Assembly: GCF_017549005.1 (NCBI RefSeq)
Contig: NZ_JAFYYT010000009.1
Span: 1-64,000 of the forward strand
From: Ruminococcus sp.
Lineage (GTDB): Bacteria > Bacillota > Clostridia > Oscillospirales > Ruminococcaceae
DNA length: 64,000 nt
Direction of reading: 5' to 3'
Positions 32,263-40,523 of the stretch are shown here, piece by piece; the first letter of the stretch is position 1, and the number at the start of each line of letters is the position of its first letter. The position numbers and the translations under genes are program-made. A model generated the notes under the pieces. The model worked only from the letters and a program-made list of their open reading frames with translations. It was not told the origin of the DNA and ran no database searches.

Positions 32263-33300
32263 ATGAATAACAGTTTTTCCGAAAGCTACAAAAAGGCAGG
32301 CGTTGACGTTACCGCAGGCTACAAGTCAGTTGAACTGATGAAGGAGCACATCGCACGTACCATGATAAAGGGCACCCTTTCGGGTATCGGCGGTTTCGGC
32401 GGACTTTTTGAGCTCGATATGACCGGTATCAGCAAGCCTGTACTCGTTTCGGGCACAGACGGCGTCGGCACAAAGATAAAGCTCGCATTCATCATGGACA
32501 AGCACGACACAGTAGGTATCGACTGCGTTGCTATGTGCGTAAACGATATCATCTGCTGCGGTGCAAAGCCTCAGTTCTTCCTTGATTATATCGCCTGCGG
32601 CAAGAACTTCCCCGAGAAGATCGCCACTATCGTTTCAGGCGTTGCAGAGGGCTGCGTTCAGGCAGAATGCGCTCTCATCGGCGGCGAAACTGCCGAGCAC
32701 CCCGGTCTTATGCCCGAGGACGAGTACGACCTTGCAGGCTTCTCTGTAGGCGTTGTTGACAAGGACAAGATACTCCAGCCCGATACTCAGAAAGCAGGCG
32801 ACGTCCTCATCGCCATCAAGTCAAGCGGTGTCCACTCAAACGGATTCTCACTGGTAAGAAGAGTATTCGACGTTAACGAGCAGAACCTCAATATGCACTT
32901 CAACGACCTGGGTACTACTCTCGGCGAGTGTCTGCTCACTCCTACACGTATCTACGTAAAGGCTGTAAAAAGCCTCCTCGAGAGCGTTAACGTAAAGTCT
33001 ATCTCTCACATCACAGGCGGCGGATTCTATGAGAACATACCGCGTTCTCTCCCCAAGAACCTTGCTGCAAAGATCGAGAGGAACGCAGTACAAGTACTTC
33101 CGATATTCGACCTCATCCAGAGATCCGGCGACATTCCCGAGCGCGATATGTTCAATACATTCAACATGGGCGTCGGAATGGTCGTTTCAGTCGATAAGAA
33201 CGACGCTGACAAGGCTATCGCTGCTATCAAAGCAGCCGGCGAGGACGCTTATGTTCTCGGCGAACTCGTTGAGTCAGAGGAAGGCGTTATCATCTGCTGA
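32263..33300 (+). CDS. purM: Phosphoribosylformylglycinamidine cyclo-ligase
   Basis: ATP-dependent ring closure of FGAM to AIR. 345 residues, standard. Motifs: YKKAGVDVTAGYKSVELM near the N terminus, VSGTDGVGTKIKLA, VNDIICCGAKPQFFLDYIACG, LIGGETAEHPG, AIKSSGVHSNGFSLVR and HITGGGFYENIPR. A GGAGG site precedes the ATG. Downstream comes the expansin gene, then purN. Confidence 0.97.
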   Translation: MNNSFSESYKKAGVDVTAGYKSVELMKEHIARTMIKGTLSGIGGFGGLFELDMTGISKPVLVSGTDGVGTKIKLAFIMDKHDTVGIDCVAMCVNDIICCGAKPQFFLDYIACGKNFPEKIATIVSGVAEGCVQAECALIGGETAEHPGLMPEDEYDLAGFSVGVVDKDKILQPDTQKAGDVLIAIKSSGVHSNGFSLVRRVFDVNEQNLNMHFNDLGTTLGECLLTPTRIYVKAVKSLLESVNVKSISHITGGGFYENIPRSLPKNLAAKIERNAVQVLPIFDLIQRSGDIPERDMFNTFNMGVGMVVSVDKNDADKAIAAIKAAGEDAYVLGELVESEEGVIIC

Positions 33301-33421
33301 TACAGCACAAAACTCATTAAACATCATAGCAGAAGCCGCATAAATTATCCGAATTAAAGCCTTATGCTATACTTTCAAGGGATATGTGATTTGGACAGAT
33401 TTTAAAAAGACGGTGATGTTT

Positions 33422-34303
33422 ATGAAAAAACTGAAATTTATCGCCTCAGGACTTGCGATCGCAGTCCTGACGGCTACACCTTTATACAGCGGCGCGGCTG
33501 ACAGGATAGATATGGACTATAACTCCGACGGAGCTGTGGACTGCTTCGACCTTATAGCCGCACGAAAGAACGAAGAGATCTCACGGGCTGAGCTCAACGC
33601 TCTGCAGAAGTTCCTGCTGGGCGTTAACGGCAAGGCTCCCACAGAGTTCGAGATACCCGACCTGCCCATTGACGAGGACGCCATCCTCGAGCCGAAAGGC
33701 ACTGTACATACGGGCGAGGGCACCTTCTACGGCGGCGGATACACGGGCGGTCACGCTATGCTCGACCCCGTTTCCCATGATTACTGGATAGTCGCCATGA
33801 ACCACTCCGACTACAACGAGGCTCAGCTGGCAGGAGCATACCTCGAAGTAACAGGAGAGCTGGGAACTATAAAAATGCTTGTTACGGACGAGCTCCCCGA
33901 GGGCAAAAAGGGCGACCTCGACCTGTATACGGACGCATTTCCGCTTATCGCTCCCGTGGAAAAGGGACGAGTTCCCGTCAGCTGGAAGATAATCCCGCTG
34001 GATACTGCCGAGAATGCTCCCATATGCTTCAAGTACAAGGAGGGCAGCACCGAGTTCTGGTGCGGAGTACAGGTGCGGAACCACCGCTACCCCATAACAA
34101 AGCTTGAATATCTTAACGCCGACGGCGAATTCGTGGAGATACCCCGCCGTCCCTACAACTACTTCGAGTCAAGGGAAATGGGCGCAGGCCCCTTCACGTT
34201 CCGCATAACCGATATCTACGGACAAGTGGTCATAGACAAGGATATCCCCCTTTCCTACGACGATACGGAGATAATACAGGGACACGTTCAGTTCCCCGAA
34301 TAA
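33422..34303 (+). CDS. Expansin-like protein with N-terminal half-dockerin
   Basis: About 293 residues, secreted. Signal peptide MKKLKFIASGLAIAVLTA. Residues about 31-67 look like a dockerin: MDYNSDGAVDCFDLIAARKN is a full calcium loop, but the second loop is gone and only the LQKFLLG helix follows. From about 97 the protein matches bacterial expansins such as B. subtilis EXLX1/YoaJ: GTFYGGGYTGGHAMLDP, LAGAYLEVTG, LVTDELPEG (conserved Asp), EGSTEFWCGVQVRNHRYP and the end GHVQFPE. Expansins loosen plant cell walls without hydrolysis. One of three aromatic binding residues is Phe rather than Trp. Start: an in-frame ATG two codons earlier and a GTG at 33386 are possible. Confidence 0.88.
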   Translation: MKKLKFIASGLAIAVLTATPLYSGAADRIDMDYNSDGAVDCFDLIAARKNEEISRAELNALQKFLLGVNGKAPTEFEIPDLPIDEDAILEPKGTVHTGEGTFYGGGYTGGHAMLDPVSHDYWIVAMNHSDYNEAQLAGAYLEVTGELGTIKMLVTDELPEGKKGDLDLYTDAFPLIAPVEKGRVPVSWKIIPLDTAENAPICFKYKEGSTEFWCGVQVRNHRYPITKLEYLNADGEFVEIPRRPYNYFESREMGAGPFTFRITDIYGQVVIDKDIPLSYDDTEIIQGHVQFPE

Positions 34304-34341
34304 TATTCGCTCTTGCGATAAACCAACAGGAGGAAACACTC

Positions 34342-34965
34342 ATGAAGAATATAGTCGTGCTCGTTTCGGGCGGCGGCACTAATCTGCAGGCTCTTATAGA
34401 CGCCGAAAAGTCAGGCATCATCAAGGGCGGAAGGATAACCTGCGTAATATCCTCAAAGGAGGGCGTTTACGCTCTTGAACGTGCTTCTCAGAACGGCATA
34501 AAGAGCATCGTTATACCGAGAAAGGACTACACTGCCATTGCCGACTACACACGGGCGGTGACGGACGCTCTCATCGCAGAGAAGGCTGACCTCGTGGTAT
34601 ATGCGGGCTTCATGACAATACTCGACGAGCAGGTGGTAAAGGCGTTTCCCTACAAGATGATGAACGTTCACCCTGCGCTGATACCAAGCTTCTGCGGCAA
34701 GGGCTTCTACGGACTGCACGTCCATGAGGCTGCTCTCGAGGCGGGAGTAAAGCTCTCGGGCGCAACGGTACACTTCGTCACCGAGGAGTGCGACGGCGGT
34801 CCGATAATCCTGCAGAAGGCTGTCCCCGTAGAGAACAGCGACACCCCCGAGACCCTGCAGAAGCGTATAATGGAGCAGGCTGAGTGGAAGATACTCCCCG
34901 AAGCCGTTTCGCTGTTCTGTCAGGACAGGATAGAGATAATCGACGGAAAGGCATACGTAAAGTAA
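34342..34965 (+). CDS. purN: Phosphoribosylglycinamide formyltransferase
   Basis: Transfers formyl from 10-formyl-THF to GAR. 207 residues. N-terminal VLVSGGGTNLQALID, the folate and catalytic segment MMNVHPALIPSFCGKGFYG with the conserved Asn and His, and the Asp of ECDGGPIILQ. The AGGAGG site is clear. Only 4 bases separate it from the next gene, encoding a CmpB-like membrane protein. Confidence 0.96.
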   Translation: MKNIVVLVSGGGTNLQALIDAEKSGIIKGGRITCVISSKEGVYALERASQNGIKSIVIPRKDYTAIADYTRAVTDALIAEKADLVVYAGFMTILDEQVVKAFPYKMMNVHPALIPSFCGKGFYGLHVHEAALEAGVKLSGATVHFVTEECDGGPIILQKAVPVENSDTPETLQKRIMEQAEWKILPEAVSLFCQDRIEIIDGKAYVK

Positions 34966-34969
34966 CATC

Positions 34970-35593
34970 ATGGAAAAATTAAAGGGATTATTTGAAAAAC
35001 AAGTTATTCAGAAGCTCTTCCTCTGCTTCTGGATGTATGCGGTACTTGGCTGGTGCTATGAGGTCTTCCTTGAAACAGTGGTCTACCGCTGGGGATTTCA
35101 CAACAGAGGAAATATGTTCGGTCCCTACTGCCCGATATACGGCGTGGGAGCTCTCCTGTTCCTGCTGTGCTTCGGCTGGCTGATGAAGAAAAAGGACGTA
35201 AAATGGCTGAATATAGTCAAACCGCTCCTCATCTTCCTCGGGTGCATGACTATCGCCACCCTTGTTGAGCTTGCCGCCACGTATATACTTGAAGCAACAA
35301 CAGGCTCATGGCCGTGGCAGACCTATGCGCGGTACAAGTACAATTATCAGGCGCGTATCGCCCTCAGCACCTCTGTCCGCTTCGGACTTGGCGGCCTGCT
35401 GTTCATGTATATTGTGCAGCCGTTCTTCGATTGGCTCCTTGCAAAGCCGAAACGCAGAACTCTCAATATCATCGCACTTGCCGTGCTGGTAATAGTTCTC
35501 ACGGACTTTATATTCACAAAGGCTACAGGCTACACACCGAAATTGGCAGAAGCCGCTGTGTTCATTCATCACATCACAGCTATAACATACTAA
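34970..35593 (+). CDS. CmpB-like membrane protein (putative ABC-transporter type IV, PF06541)
   Basis: 207 residues with about five membrane helices. Characteristic pieces are FWMYAVLGWCYEVFLE, NRGNMFGPYCPIYGVGALLF and VELAATYILEATTGSWPW, matching my recollection of the PF06541 family. No transport function has been shown. The next gene is a paralogue sharing most of these segments. No strong ribosome binding site of its own; it follows the purN stop by 4 bases and may be translated by re-initiation. Confidence 0.8.
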   Translation: MEKLKGLFEKQVIQKLFLCFWMYAVLGWCYEVFLETVVYRWGFHNRGNMFGPYCPIYGVGALLFLLCFGWLMKKKDVKWLNIVKPLLIFLGCMTIATLVELAATYILEATTGSWPWQTYARYKYNYQARIALSTSVRFGLGGLLFMYIVQPFFDWLLAKPKRRTLNIIALAVLVIVLTDFIFTKATGYTPKLAEAAVFIHHITAITY

Positions 35594-35606
35594 GAGACAT
35601 ACTATC

Positions 35607-36173
35607 ATGAAAAAGATGAAGGAATTATTGGAAAAACAAGCTGTTCAGAAGCTCTTTCTCTGCTTCTGGATGTACGCGGTACTGGGCTGGTGCTACGAGG
35701 TATTCCTCGAAGTAGTGGTCTATAAATGGGGCTTTACAAATCTCGGAATAATGTTCGGACCCTATTGTCCGATATACGCAGTGGGAGCGCTTCTGTTCCT
35801 GCTGTTCTTCGGGAAATTCATGAAAAAAGAGGGTGGACTTCTTTTACAGATAACACGTCCCTTCATAATATTCTTCGGAAGCATGGCAGTTGCAACTGCC
35901 GTAGAGCTTGCCGGCACGTATATCCTCGAGTTTTTCACAGGCTCATGGCCGTGGAACACCTATGCGGATTACGACATCAACTTCCAGGCAAGGATAGCTC
36001 TCTCCCCATCCATGAGATTCGGCATGGGAGGACTGCTGTTCCTGTATTTTGTACAGCCCTTCTACAACTGGCTCCTTGCAAAGCCGAAGAAAAAGACTCT
36101 CAACATCATCACACTTGCGGTGCTGGTGATAGTTGTAACAGATTTCACGCTCACACTTATTTTAAGATATTAA
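35607..36173 (+). CDS. CmpB-like membrane protein, tandem paralogue
   Basis: 188 residues, clearly duplicated from the preceding gene. Both have QKLFLCFWMYAVLGWCYEVF, MFGPYCPIY.VGALLFLL, TGSWPW.TYA and RIALS.S.RFG.GGLLF. It lacks the longer C-terminal tail of its partner. The hydrophobic profile gives about five spans. Identity is high at both ends, lower in the middle. Function unknown; purO follows 32 bases downstream with its own AAAGGAG site. Confidence 0.8.
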   Translation: MKKMKELLEKQAVQKLFLCFWMYAVLGWCYEVFLEVVVYKWGFTNLGIMFGPYCPIYAVGALLFLLFFGKFMKKEGGLLLQITRPFIIFFGSMAVATAVELAGTYILEFFTGSWPWNTYADYDINFQARIALSPSMRFGMGGLLFLYFVQPFYNWLLAKPKKKTLNIITLAVLVIVVTDFTLTLILRY

Positions 36174-36205
36174 TATGAAACCATTACCCGAAAGGAGTTA
36201 TTATC

Positions 36206-36919
36206 ATGAAAAAGCTTGACTTGGCAAAGGAACTCAGCACAAACGCATACCCCGGAAGAGGTATCGTCATCGGTAAATCAGACTGCGGAAAGTACGCAGT
36301 TACCGCATACTTCATCATGGGCAGAAGCGAGAACAGCCGCAACCGCGTATTTATCGAGGACGGCAGAGGTATCCGCACAGAGGCTTTCGATCCTTCAAAG
36401 CTTACCGATCCGCACCTTATAATCTACGCTCCTGTAAGAGTTCTCGGCAACAAGCTCATCGTTACAAACGGCGACCAGACCGATACTATCTATGAGCTCA
36501 TGGACAAGCAGTACACCTTCGAGCAGGCTCTCCGCACAAGAGAGTTCGAGGACGACGCTCCAAACTATACTCCCCGTATCTCGGGTATACTCCGCTTCGG
36601 CGAGGAGGGCTTCAACTACGCAATGTCCATACTCAAGAGCGCTAACGGAAATCCCGATTCATGTCAGAGATACACATTCAGCTACACAAATCCTCTCGCA
36701 GGCGAGGGACACTTTATCCATACATATATGGGCGACGGTTCTCCCCTCCCCAGCTTTGAGGGTGAGCCCAAGCTCGTGGGCATAAGCGGCAATATCGACC
36801 AGTTCACGGATATGCTCTGGAACAACCTCAATGCCGACAACAAGGTATCTCTCTTTGTCCGCTATGTGAACCTCGAAAACAACACTGAGGAGACTCGTAT
36901 CGTAAACAAGAATAAGTGA
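36206..36919 (+). CDS. purO: IMP cyclohydrolase, archaeal PurO type
   Basis: Closes FAICAR to IMP. 237 residues. The N terminus AYPGRGIVIGKSDCGKYAVTAYFIMGRSENSRNR corresponds to the PurO (IMP_cyclohyd) family, and not to the MGS-like domain of bacterial PurH. Further segments FTFSYTNPLAGEGHFIHTY-type and PRISGI support it. Its partner, the stand-alone AICAR transformylase, is the next purine gene. AAAGGAG precedes the ATG. Confidence 0.88.
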   Translation: MKKLDLAKELSTNAYPGRGIVIGKSDCGKYAVTAYFIMGRSENSRNRVFIEDGRGIRTEAFDPSKLTDPHLIIYAPVRVLGNKLIVTNGDQTDTIYELMDKQYTFEQALRTREFEDDAPNYTPRISGILRFGEEGFNYAMSILKSANGNPDSCQRYTFSYTNPLAGEGHFIHTYMGDGSPLPSFEGEPKLVGISGNIDQFTDMLWNNLNADNKVSLFVRYVNLENNTEETRIVNKNK

Positions 36920-36940
36920 TCCTCACCTTTGTTCAGGAAT

Positions 36941-36980
36941 GAATAATTATGCATTATGCATTACGAATTATGAATTATTA
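36941..36980. repeat. AT-rich ATTATGCATTAYGAATTATGAATT-type short repeat
   Basis: A stretch of alternating ATTATGCATT and AATTATGAATTA words just before the transformylase gene, of a type seen between genes in many clostridia. Fragments of a similar kind occur near 29962 and 43397. It reads in frame with the next gene and so mimics an N-terminal extension. Confidence 0.5.
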
Positions 36981-36996
36981 TAAGGAGGACATGAAA

Positions 36997-38178
36997 ATGT
37001 CAAATGAAATGCAGTTAAAATACGGCTGTAACCCAAATCAGAAGCCTTCAAGAGTTTATATGGCTGACGGCAGCGAGCTCCCTATCGAGGTGCTCTGCGG
37101 AAAGCCCGGTTATATCAACCTGCTTGACGCCTTCAACGGCTGGCAGCTTGTAAAGGAGCTCAAGGCTGCAACAGGTATGTGTGCAGCTACCTCGTTCAAG
37201 CACGTTTCACCTGCGGGAGCCGCTATCGGCAGACCTCTCTCCGACGATCTCAAGAAGATCTACTGGGTCGACGATCTCGGCGAGCTCACTCCCCTTGCAA
37301 GCGCTTACGCAAGAGCAAGAGGAGCTGACAGAATGTCCTCCTACGGCGACTTCATTGCCCTTTCGGACAAGGTTGACGTATGCACTGCTAAAATGATACA
37401 GCGCGAGGTATCCGACGGAGTCATCGCTCCCGACTATGAGCCCGAAGCCCTTGAGATCCTCAAGTCCAAGAGAAAGGGCACTTACTGCATACTCAAAATG
37501 GACGAGAACTACAAACCCGCTCCTATCGAGACAAAACAGGTTTACGGAGTTTCCTTCGAGCAGGGACGCAACGAGCTTGACATCAACCGCGAGCTTCTTG
37601 CAAACGTAGTCACAGAGAATAAGGATATCCCTGACGACAAGAAGGACGATCTCCTTATCTCCCTCATAACTCTCAAGTATACACAGTCCAATTCAGTCTG
37701 CTACGTAAAGGACGGACAGGCTATCGGAATCGGCGCAGGACAGCAGTCCCGTATCCACTGCACACGTCTTGCAGGTCAGAAGGCTGACAACTGGTGGCTG
37801 AGACAGTCACCGCAGGTAATGGGACTTCAGTTCGTTGACGATATCCGCCGCGCAGACCGCGATAACGCTATCGACGTTTATATTGGCGACGAGTACGAGG
37901 ACGTTCTCCGCGAGGGCGAATGGCAGCGTATCTTCAAGGTAAAGCCTGCTGTATTCACACGCGAGGAAAAGAAGGCATGGCTCGCAAAGAACACTGGCGT
38001 ATGCCTTGGTTCCGACGCTTTCTTCCCGTTCGGAGACAACATCGAGCGCGCTAAGAAATCAGGCGTTGAATATATTGCAGAACCGGGTGGTTCTATCCGC
38101 GACGACAACGTTATCGAGACCTGCAATACGTACAATATTGCAATGGCATTCACAGGCATCCGTCTGTTCCATCACTGA
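36997..38178 (+). CDS. purH: AICAR transformylase, stand-alone (PurH C-terminal type)
   Basis: Formylates AICAR with 10-formyl-THF. About 393 residues, covering only the transformylase domain; the IMP cyclohydrolase domain of usual PurH is missing and supplied by PurO next door. Key motifs: SFKHVSPAGAA with the Lys-His pair, TQSNSVCYVKDGQAIG, GAGQQSRIHCTRLAG, and the C-terminal GSIRDDNVIETCN. The ATG at 36997 is favoured since GGAGG lies 8 bases upstream; an upstream in-frame stretch belongs to a repeat. Confidence 0.93.
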   Translation: MSNEMQLKYGCNPNQKPSRVYMADGSELPIEVLCGKPGYINLLDAFNGWQLVKELKAATGMCAATSFKHVSPAGAAIGRPLSDDLKKIYWVDDLGELTPLASAYARARGADRMSSYGDFIALSDKVDVCTAKMIQREVSDGVIAPDYEPEALEILKSKRKGTYCILKMDENYKPAPIETKQVYGVSFEQGRNELDINRELLANVVTENKDIPDDKKDDLLISLITLKYTQSNSVCYVKDGQAIGIGAGQQSRIHCTRLAGQKADNWWLRQSPQVMGLQFVDDIRRADRDNAIDVYIGDEYEDVLREGEWQRIFKVKPAVFTREEKKAWLAKNTGVCLGSDAFFPFGDNIERAKKSGVEYIAEPGGSIRDDNVIETCNTYNIAMAFTGIRLFHH

Positions 38179-38192
38179 TAACGATATCTTTC

Positions 38193-38224
38193 AGCTGCGG
38201 TCGGGAATGACCGCAGCTTTATTA
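38193..38224 (+). terminator. Terminator after AICAR transformylase
   Basis: A 10-base-pair stem AGCTGCGGTC/GACCGCAGCT, loop of 6, followed by TTTATTA, directly after the stop codon. The next gene starts 12 bases further on, so some readthrough may occur. Confidence 0.75.
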
Positions 38225-38235
38225 AGGAGAAAAAC

Positions 38236-38817
38236 ATGAAAAAATATACCTTCACAGCTGTTCTTTCATCAGCTGTACTTTTAGCGGCAATGTGCGGCTG
38301 CACAGCTCAGAATGCAGACAACACTGCTCATACCGAGCCTATACAGACAGCAACCATTTCGCTGAACAAGGAAAAGACAGATTATTTCAACGGCCATGTA
38401 AAATCCAACGACTTTTCATACTATGCAGACCCTAACCTCTGGGCATATGTCAATTCGCCCGAAGATACCTGCGAGCTCCGCATGATAACAGGCAAGGATA
38501 TCAATAACTGCGGACTCAGTCTCTTCATGTCCAATGAAAAGTCTCAGGGCGAAACTGCCGAATTAAAGGTATTATCCGTAGTAAACAAAGAAGAGATACT
38601 CTCTACGGGTACACTTGTTACTGCCGACAGGACGTTCTATTACTATGAATGGACGGTCGACGACGACCTCAACGCAAGAATGTATATTGCCGACTGCGGA
38701 GACAAATACATCTGCGCTTACGCAGAAAGCAACAGCTTCGGCTATGTTGAGAACAAGATAGCAGATGTCCTCAGCATGATAAAGCTTCCCGAAGAGGAAG
38801 ACAAAGCAGCTTTCTGA
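38236..38817 (+). CDS. Putative lipoprotein
   Basis: 193 residues. The N terminus MKKYTFTAVLSSAVLLAAMCGC is a lipoprotein-type signal; lipidation would fall on one of two neighbouring Cys, the second (AMCGC) looking better. The mature part shows SNDFSYYADPNLWAYVNSPED, a pattern seen in small extracytoplasmic proteins of unknown role in Ruminococcus, and a Cys pair (TCELR, NCGL). AAGGAGA precedes the ATG. Not linked to purine metabolism. Confidence 0.65.
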   Translation: MKKYTFTAVLSSAVLLAAMCGCTAQNADNTAHTEPIQTATISLNKEKTDYFNGHVKSNDFSYYADPNLWAYVNSPEDTCELRMITGKDINNCGLSLFMSNEKSQGETAELKVLSVVNKEEILSTGTLVTADRTFYYYEWTVDDDLNARMYIADCGDKYICAYAESNSFGYVENKIADVLSMIKLPEEEDKAAF

Positions 38818-38834
38818 GACACCGCATATCTGTC

Positions 38835-38863
38835 TTGAAATACTTCAGGCATTATGATATACT
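38835..38863 (+). promoter_or_regulatory. Promoter before the 173-residue membrane protein gene
   Basis: TTGAAA (38835-38840) and TATACT (38858-38863), spacer 17 bases, about 80 bases before the start codon. Confidence 0.6.
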
Positions 38864-38946
38864 ATAATTAATGTGTACTCAATAACTTAATTGGATCACA
38901 CACGCTTTTTGACCTGACTTTGTTGTTATTCTGGGGGGATCACAAT

Positions 38947-39468
38947 ATGGGCAGCTATAATTCAATCAAACTCGAAAAGCTTTACAAGACCGCCGCTGTT
39001 TTCTGCGGATTATACATTATCGGAGCTATACTTGCATATCTGCTGTCAGGCGCCGTATTCGGAGCTTTCACAGGCTCGGGCGACGACTACATACCCGCTC
39101 ATCCCGAAATGATGATCTCGGGGAAATGCAAGCTCCTGCTGTGCCTTACAGAACTGGCATGGGTGCCGTTTATCTCCTATATCATAAGCTGTACGGGCTG
39201 GGCTTTTTCCGCAAAAAGATGCAGGCGCACTCTCAAGGCAGCTCCGCTGCTGTGGATATTCGGATTCGTTGCCGAGCATTTACTGGCTGCGCTTATCTCG
39301 CATTCATCATTGCCGGTATACGCTTCTGAAAGCTGGCTGATACAGCACACGGAGTATATCACATTCTTTTTCAGCATAATCCTGACAGGTGCGCTGGTAC
39401 TGGTGTGTACTGCCGCAGCTCTCGGTATAGATGAGGACAGACACGTTAAGCATCTCAAGTACAAATGA
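38947..39468 (+). CDS. Hypothetical membrane protein
   Basis: About 173 residues with four predicted membrane helices (roughly 16-40, 65-90, 103-125, 135-162). It starts MGSYNSIKLEKLYK after a GGGGGGATC site; an upstream in-frame start lacks a site. Cytoplasmic loops are Lys/Arg-rich (AKRCRRTLK). No family recognised. It has its own promoter, and the next hypothetical gene follows 44 bases later. Confidence 0.6.
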   Translation: MGSYNSIKLEKLYKTAAVFCGLYIIGAILAYLLSGAVFGAFTGSGDDYIPAHPEMMISGKCKLLLCLTELAWVPFISYIISCTGWAFSAKRCRRTLKAAPLLWIFGFVAEHLLAALISHSSLPVYASESWLIQHTEYITFFFSIILTGALVLVCTAAALGIDEDRHVKHLKYK

Positions 39469-39512
39469 TCATTCAAAAATGATATAAGGGAAATTCAAGG
39501 GTGAAACTAAAA

Positions 39513-40496
39513 ATGAAAAAAGGGATCATTATCACAGGGGCAGTTATCGCACTGGCAGGAGCCGCTTTTTTAGGCTATGGCTGGTATCTGTCAGAACCGT
39601 CGGTAACTATCAGCACAGACAACTACAGCATCAAAGTTCCTAAGAGCTTCAAGCTGGAAGAGCAGGAAGGCGAGTCTAAGTTCACTTTCAAATGCCTCGG
39701 CGAGGATATCATTATCAGTGATGAGCATATGAACTGCAAGCCCGAACTGATAAGCGAATTCTTCCCTTATTACGCCGATGAAAAAAACAGGCAGCTTGAA
39801 AAGCTTGAGGGTTATCCTTACACAGGTTATTTCAGTTCATCGGAAGTAAATTCATTAGGAAAAACGAAAAACAATCTGTATTATATACTCGGAACAGATA
39901 CGCATTTTTTGTCAGTTGACTGTTACTATTGCAATTCTTTGAAGTCAAAGCTCATAAAAAAAGCAATGTCAAAAATTGCAAAATCGGCAGAATATACCTC
40001 GGATTTCCGCATCGCCACAAAGCCTGATGTATACGACTACGAATGGTTCAGCGTTGATACGGGATCAAAATATTATCTTATCGACCAGACGGAAGAATTG
40101 AAACCATTCAATGAAAACGGTCTGATCTGGGTCAAGGAATTTTATACAGAGGCTGACAGTGTTGACAAAGCGGCTTTCCCACGGGTCTCAATACATGTTG
40201 AGAAAAGTAATGATTCTCCTGCCGGCTGTGCAGATGAAATCTATAACAAGAAACTGGAAAAGAAAGAGAAATATCCTGTACTGACAAGGGATAAAAAGAA
40301 CAGGTTCGGTTTTGAATGTGAGCGCTTTTATTTTGAATATGCTTCCGAATCAAGTGACTTTAAGACATTCAGCGATACATACTTTTTCAGAAACGGCGAT
40401 CTTCTCTACACGATCAACGCATTATATGACACAGCCGAGAAAAAAGCCGATGCCGAAGAAATGCTTGACGGCATAACCATAAAGGATATCAAATAA
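39513..40496 (+). CDS. Hypothetical membrane-anchored protein
   Basis: About 327 residues. The N-terminal helix (MKKGIIITGAVIALAGAAFLGYGWY) anchors an extracytoplasmic region with the segments SVTISTDNYSIKVPKSF and FKTFSDTYFFRNGDLLYTI. Charged and Lys-rich, with no recognised domain. The ATG at 39513 is chosen with AAGGGTG 9 bases ahead; the GTG at 39501 is an alternative four codons longer. It sits between the 173-residue gene and purD; relation to either is unknown. Confidence 0.6.
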   Translation: MKKGIIITGAVIALAGAAFLGYGWYLSEPSVTISTDNYSIKVPKSFKLEEQEGESKFTFKCLGEDIIISDEHMNCKPELISEFFPYYADEKNRQLEKLEGYPYTGYFSSSEVNSLGKTKNNLYYILGTDTHFLSVDCYYCNSLKSKLIKKAMSKIAKSAEYTSDFRIATKPDVYDYEWFSVDTGSKYYLIDQTEELKPFNENGLIWVKEFYTEADSVDKAAFPRVSIHVEKSNDSPAGCADEIYNKKLEKKEKYPVLTRDKKNRFGFECERFYFEYASESSDFKTFSDTYFFRNGDLLYTINALYDTAEKKADAEEMLDGITIKDIK

Positions 40497-40523
40497 CTAT
40501 TTACATACAGGAGGAATACCCCA

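Noticed and set aside
36949-36996. N-terminal extension of the AICAR transformylase
   Set aside because: The 16 extra codons come from the AT-rich intergenic repeat; GGAGG is 8 bases before the later ATG.
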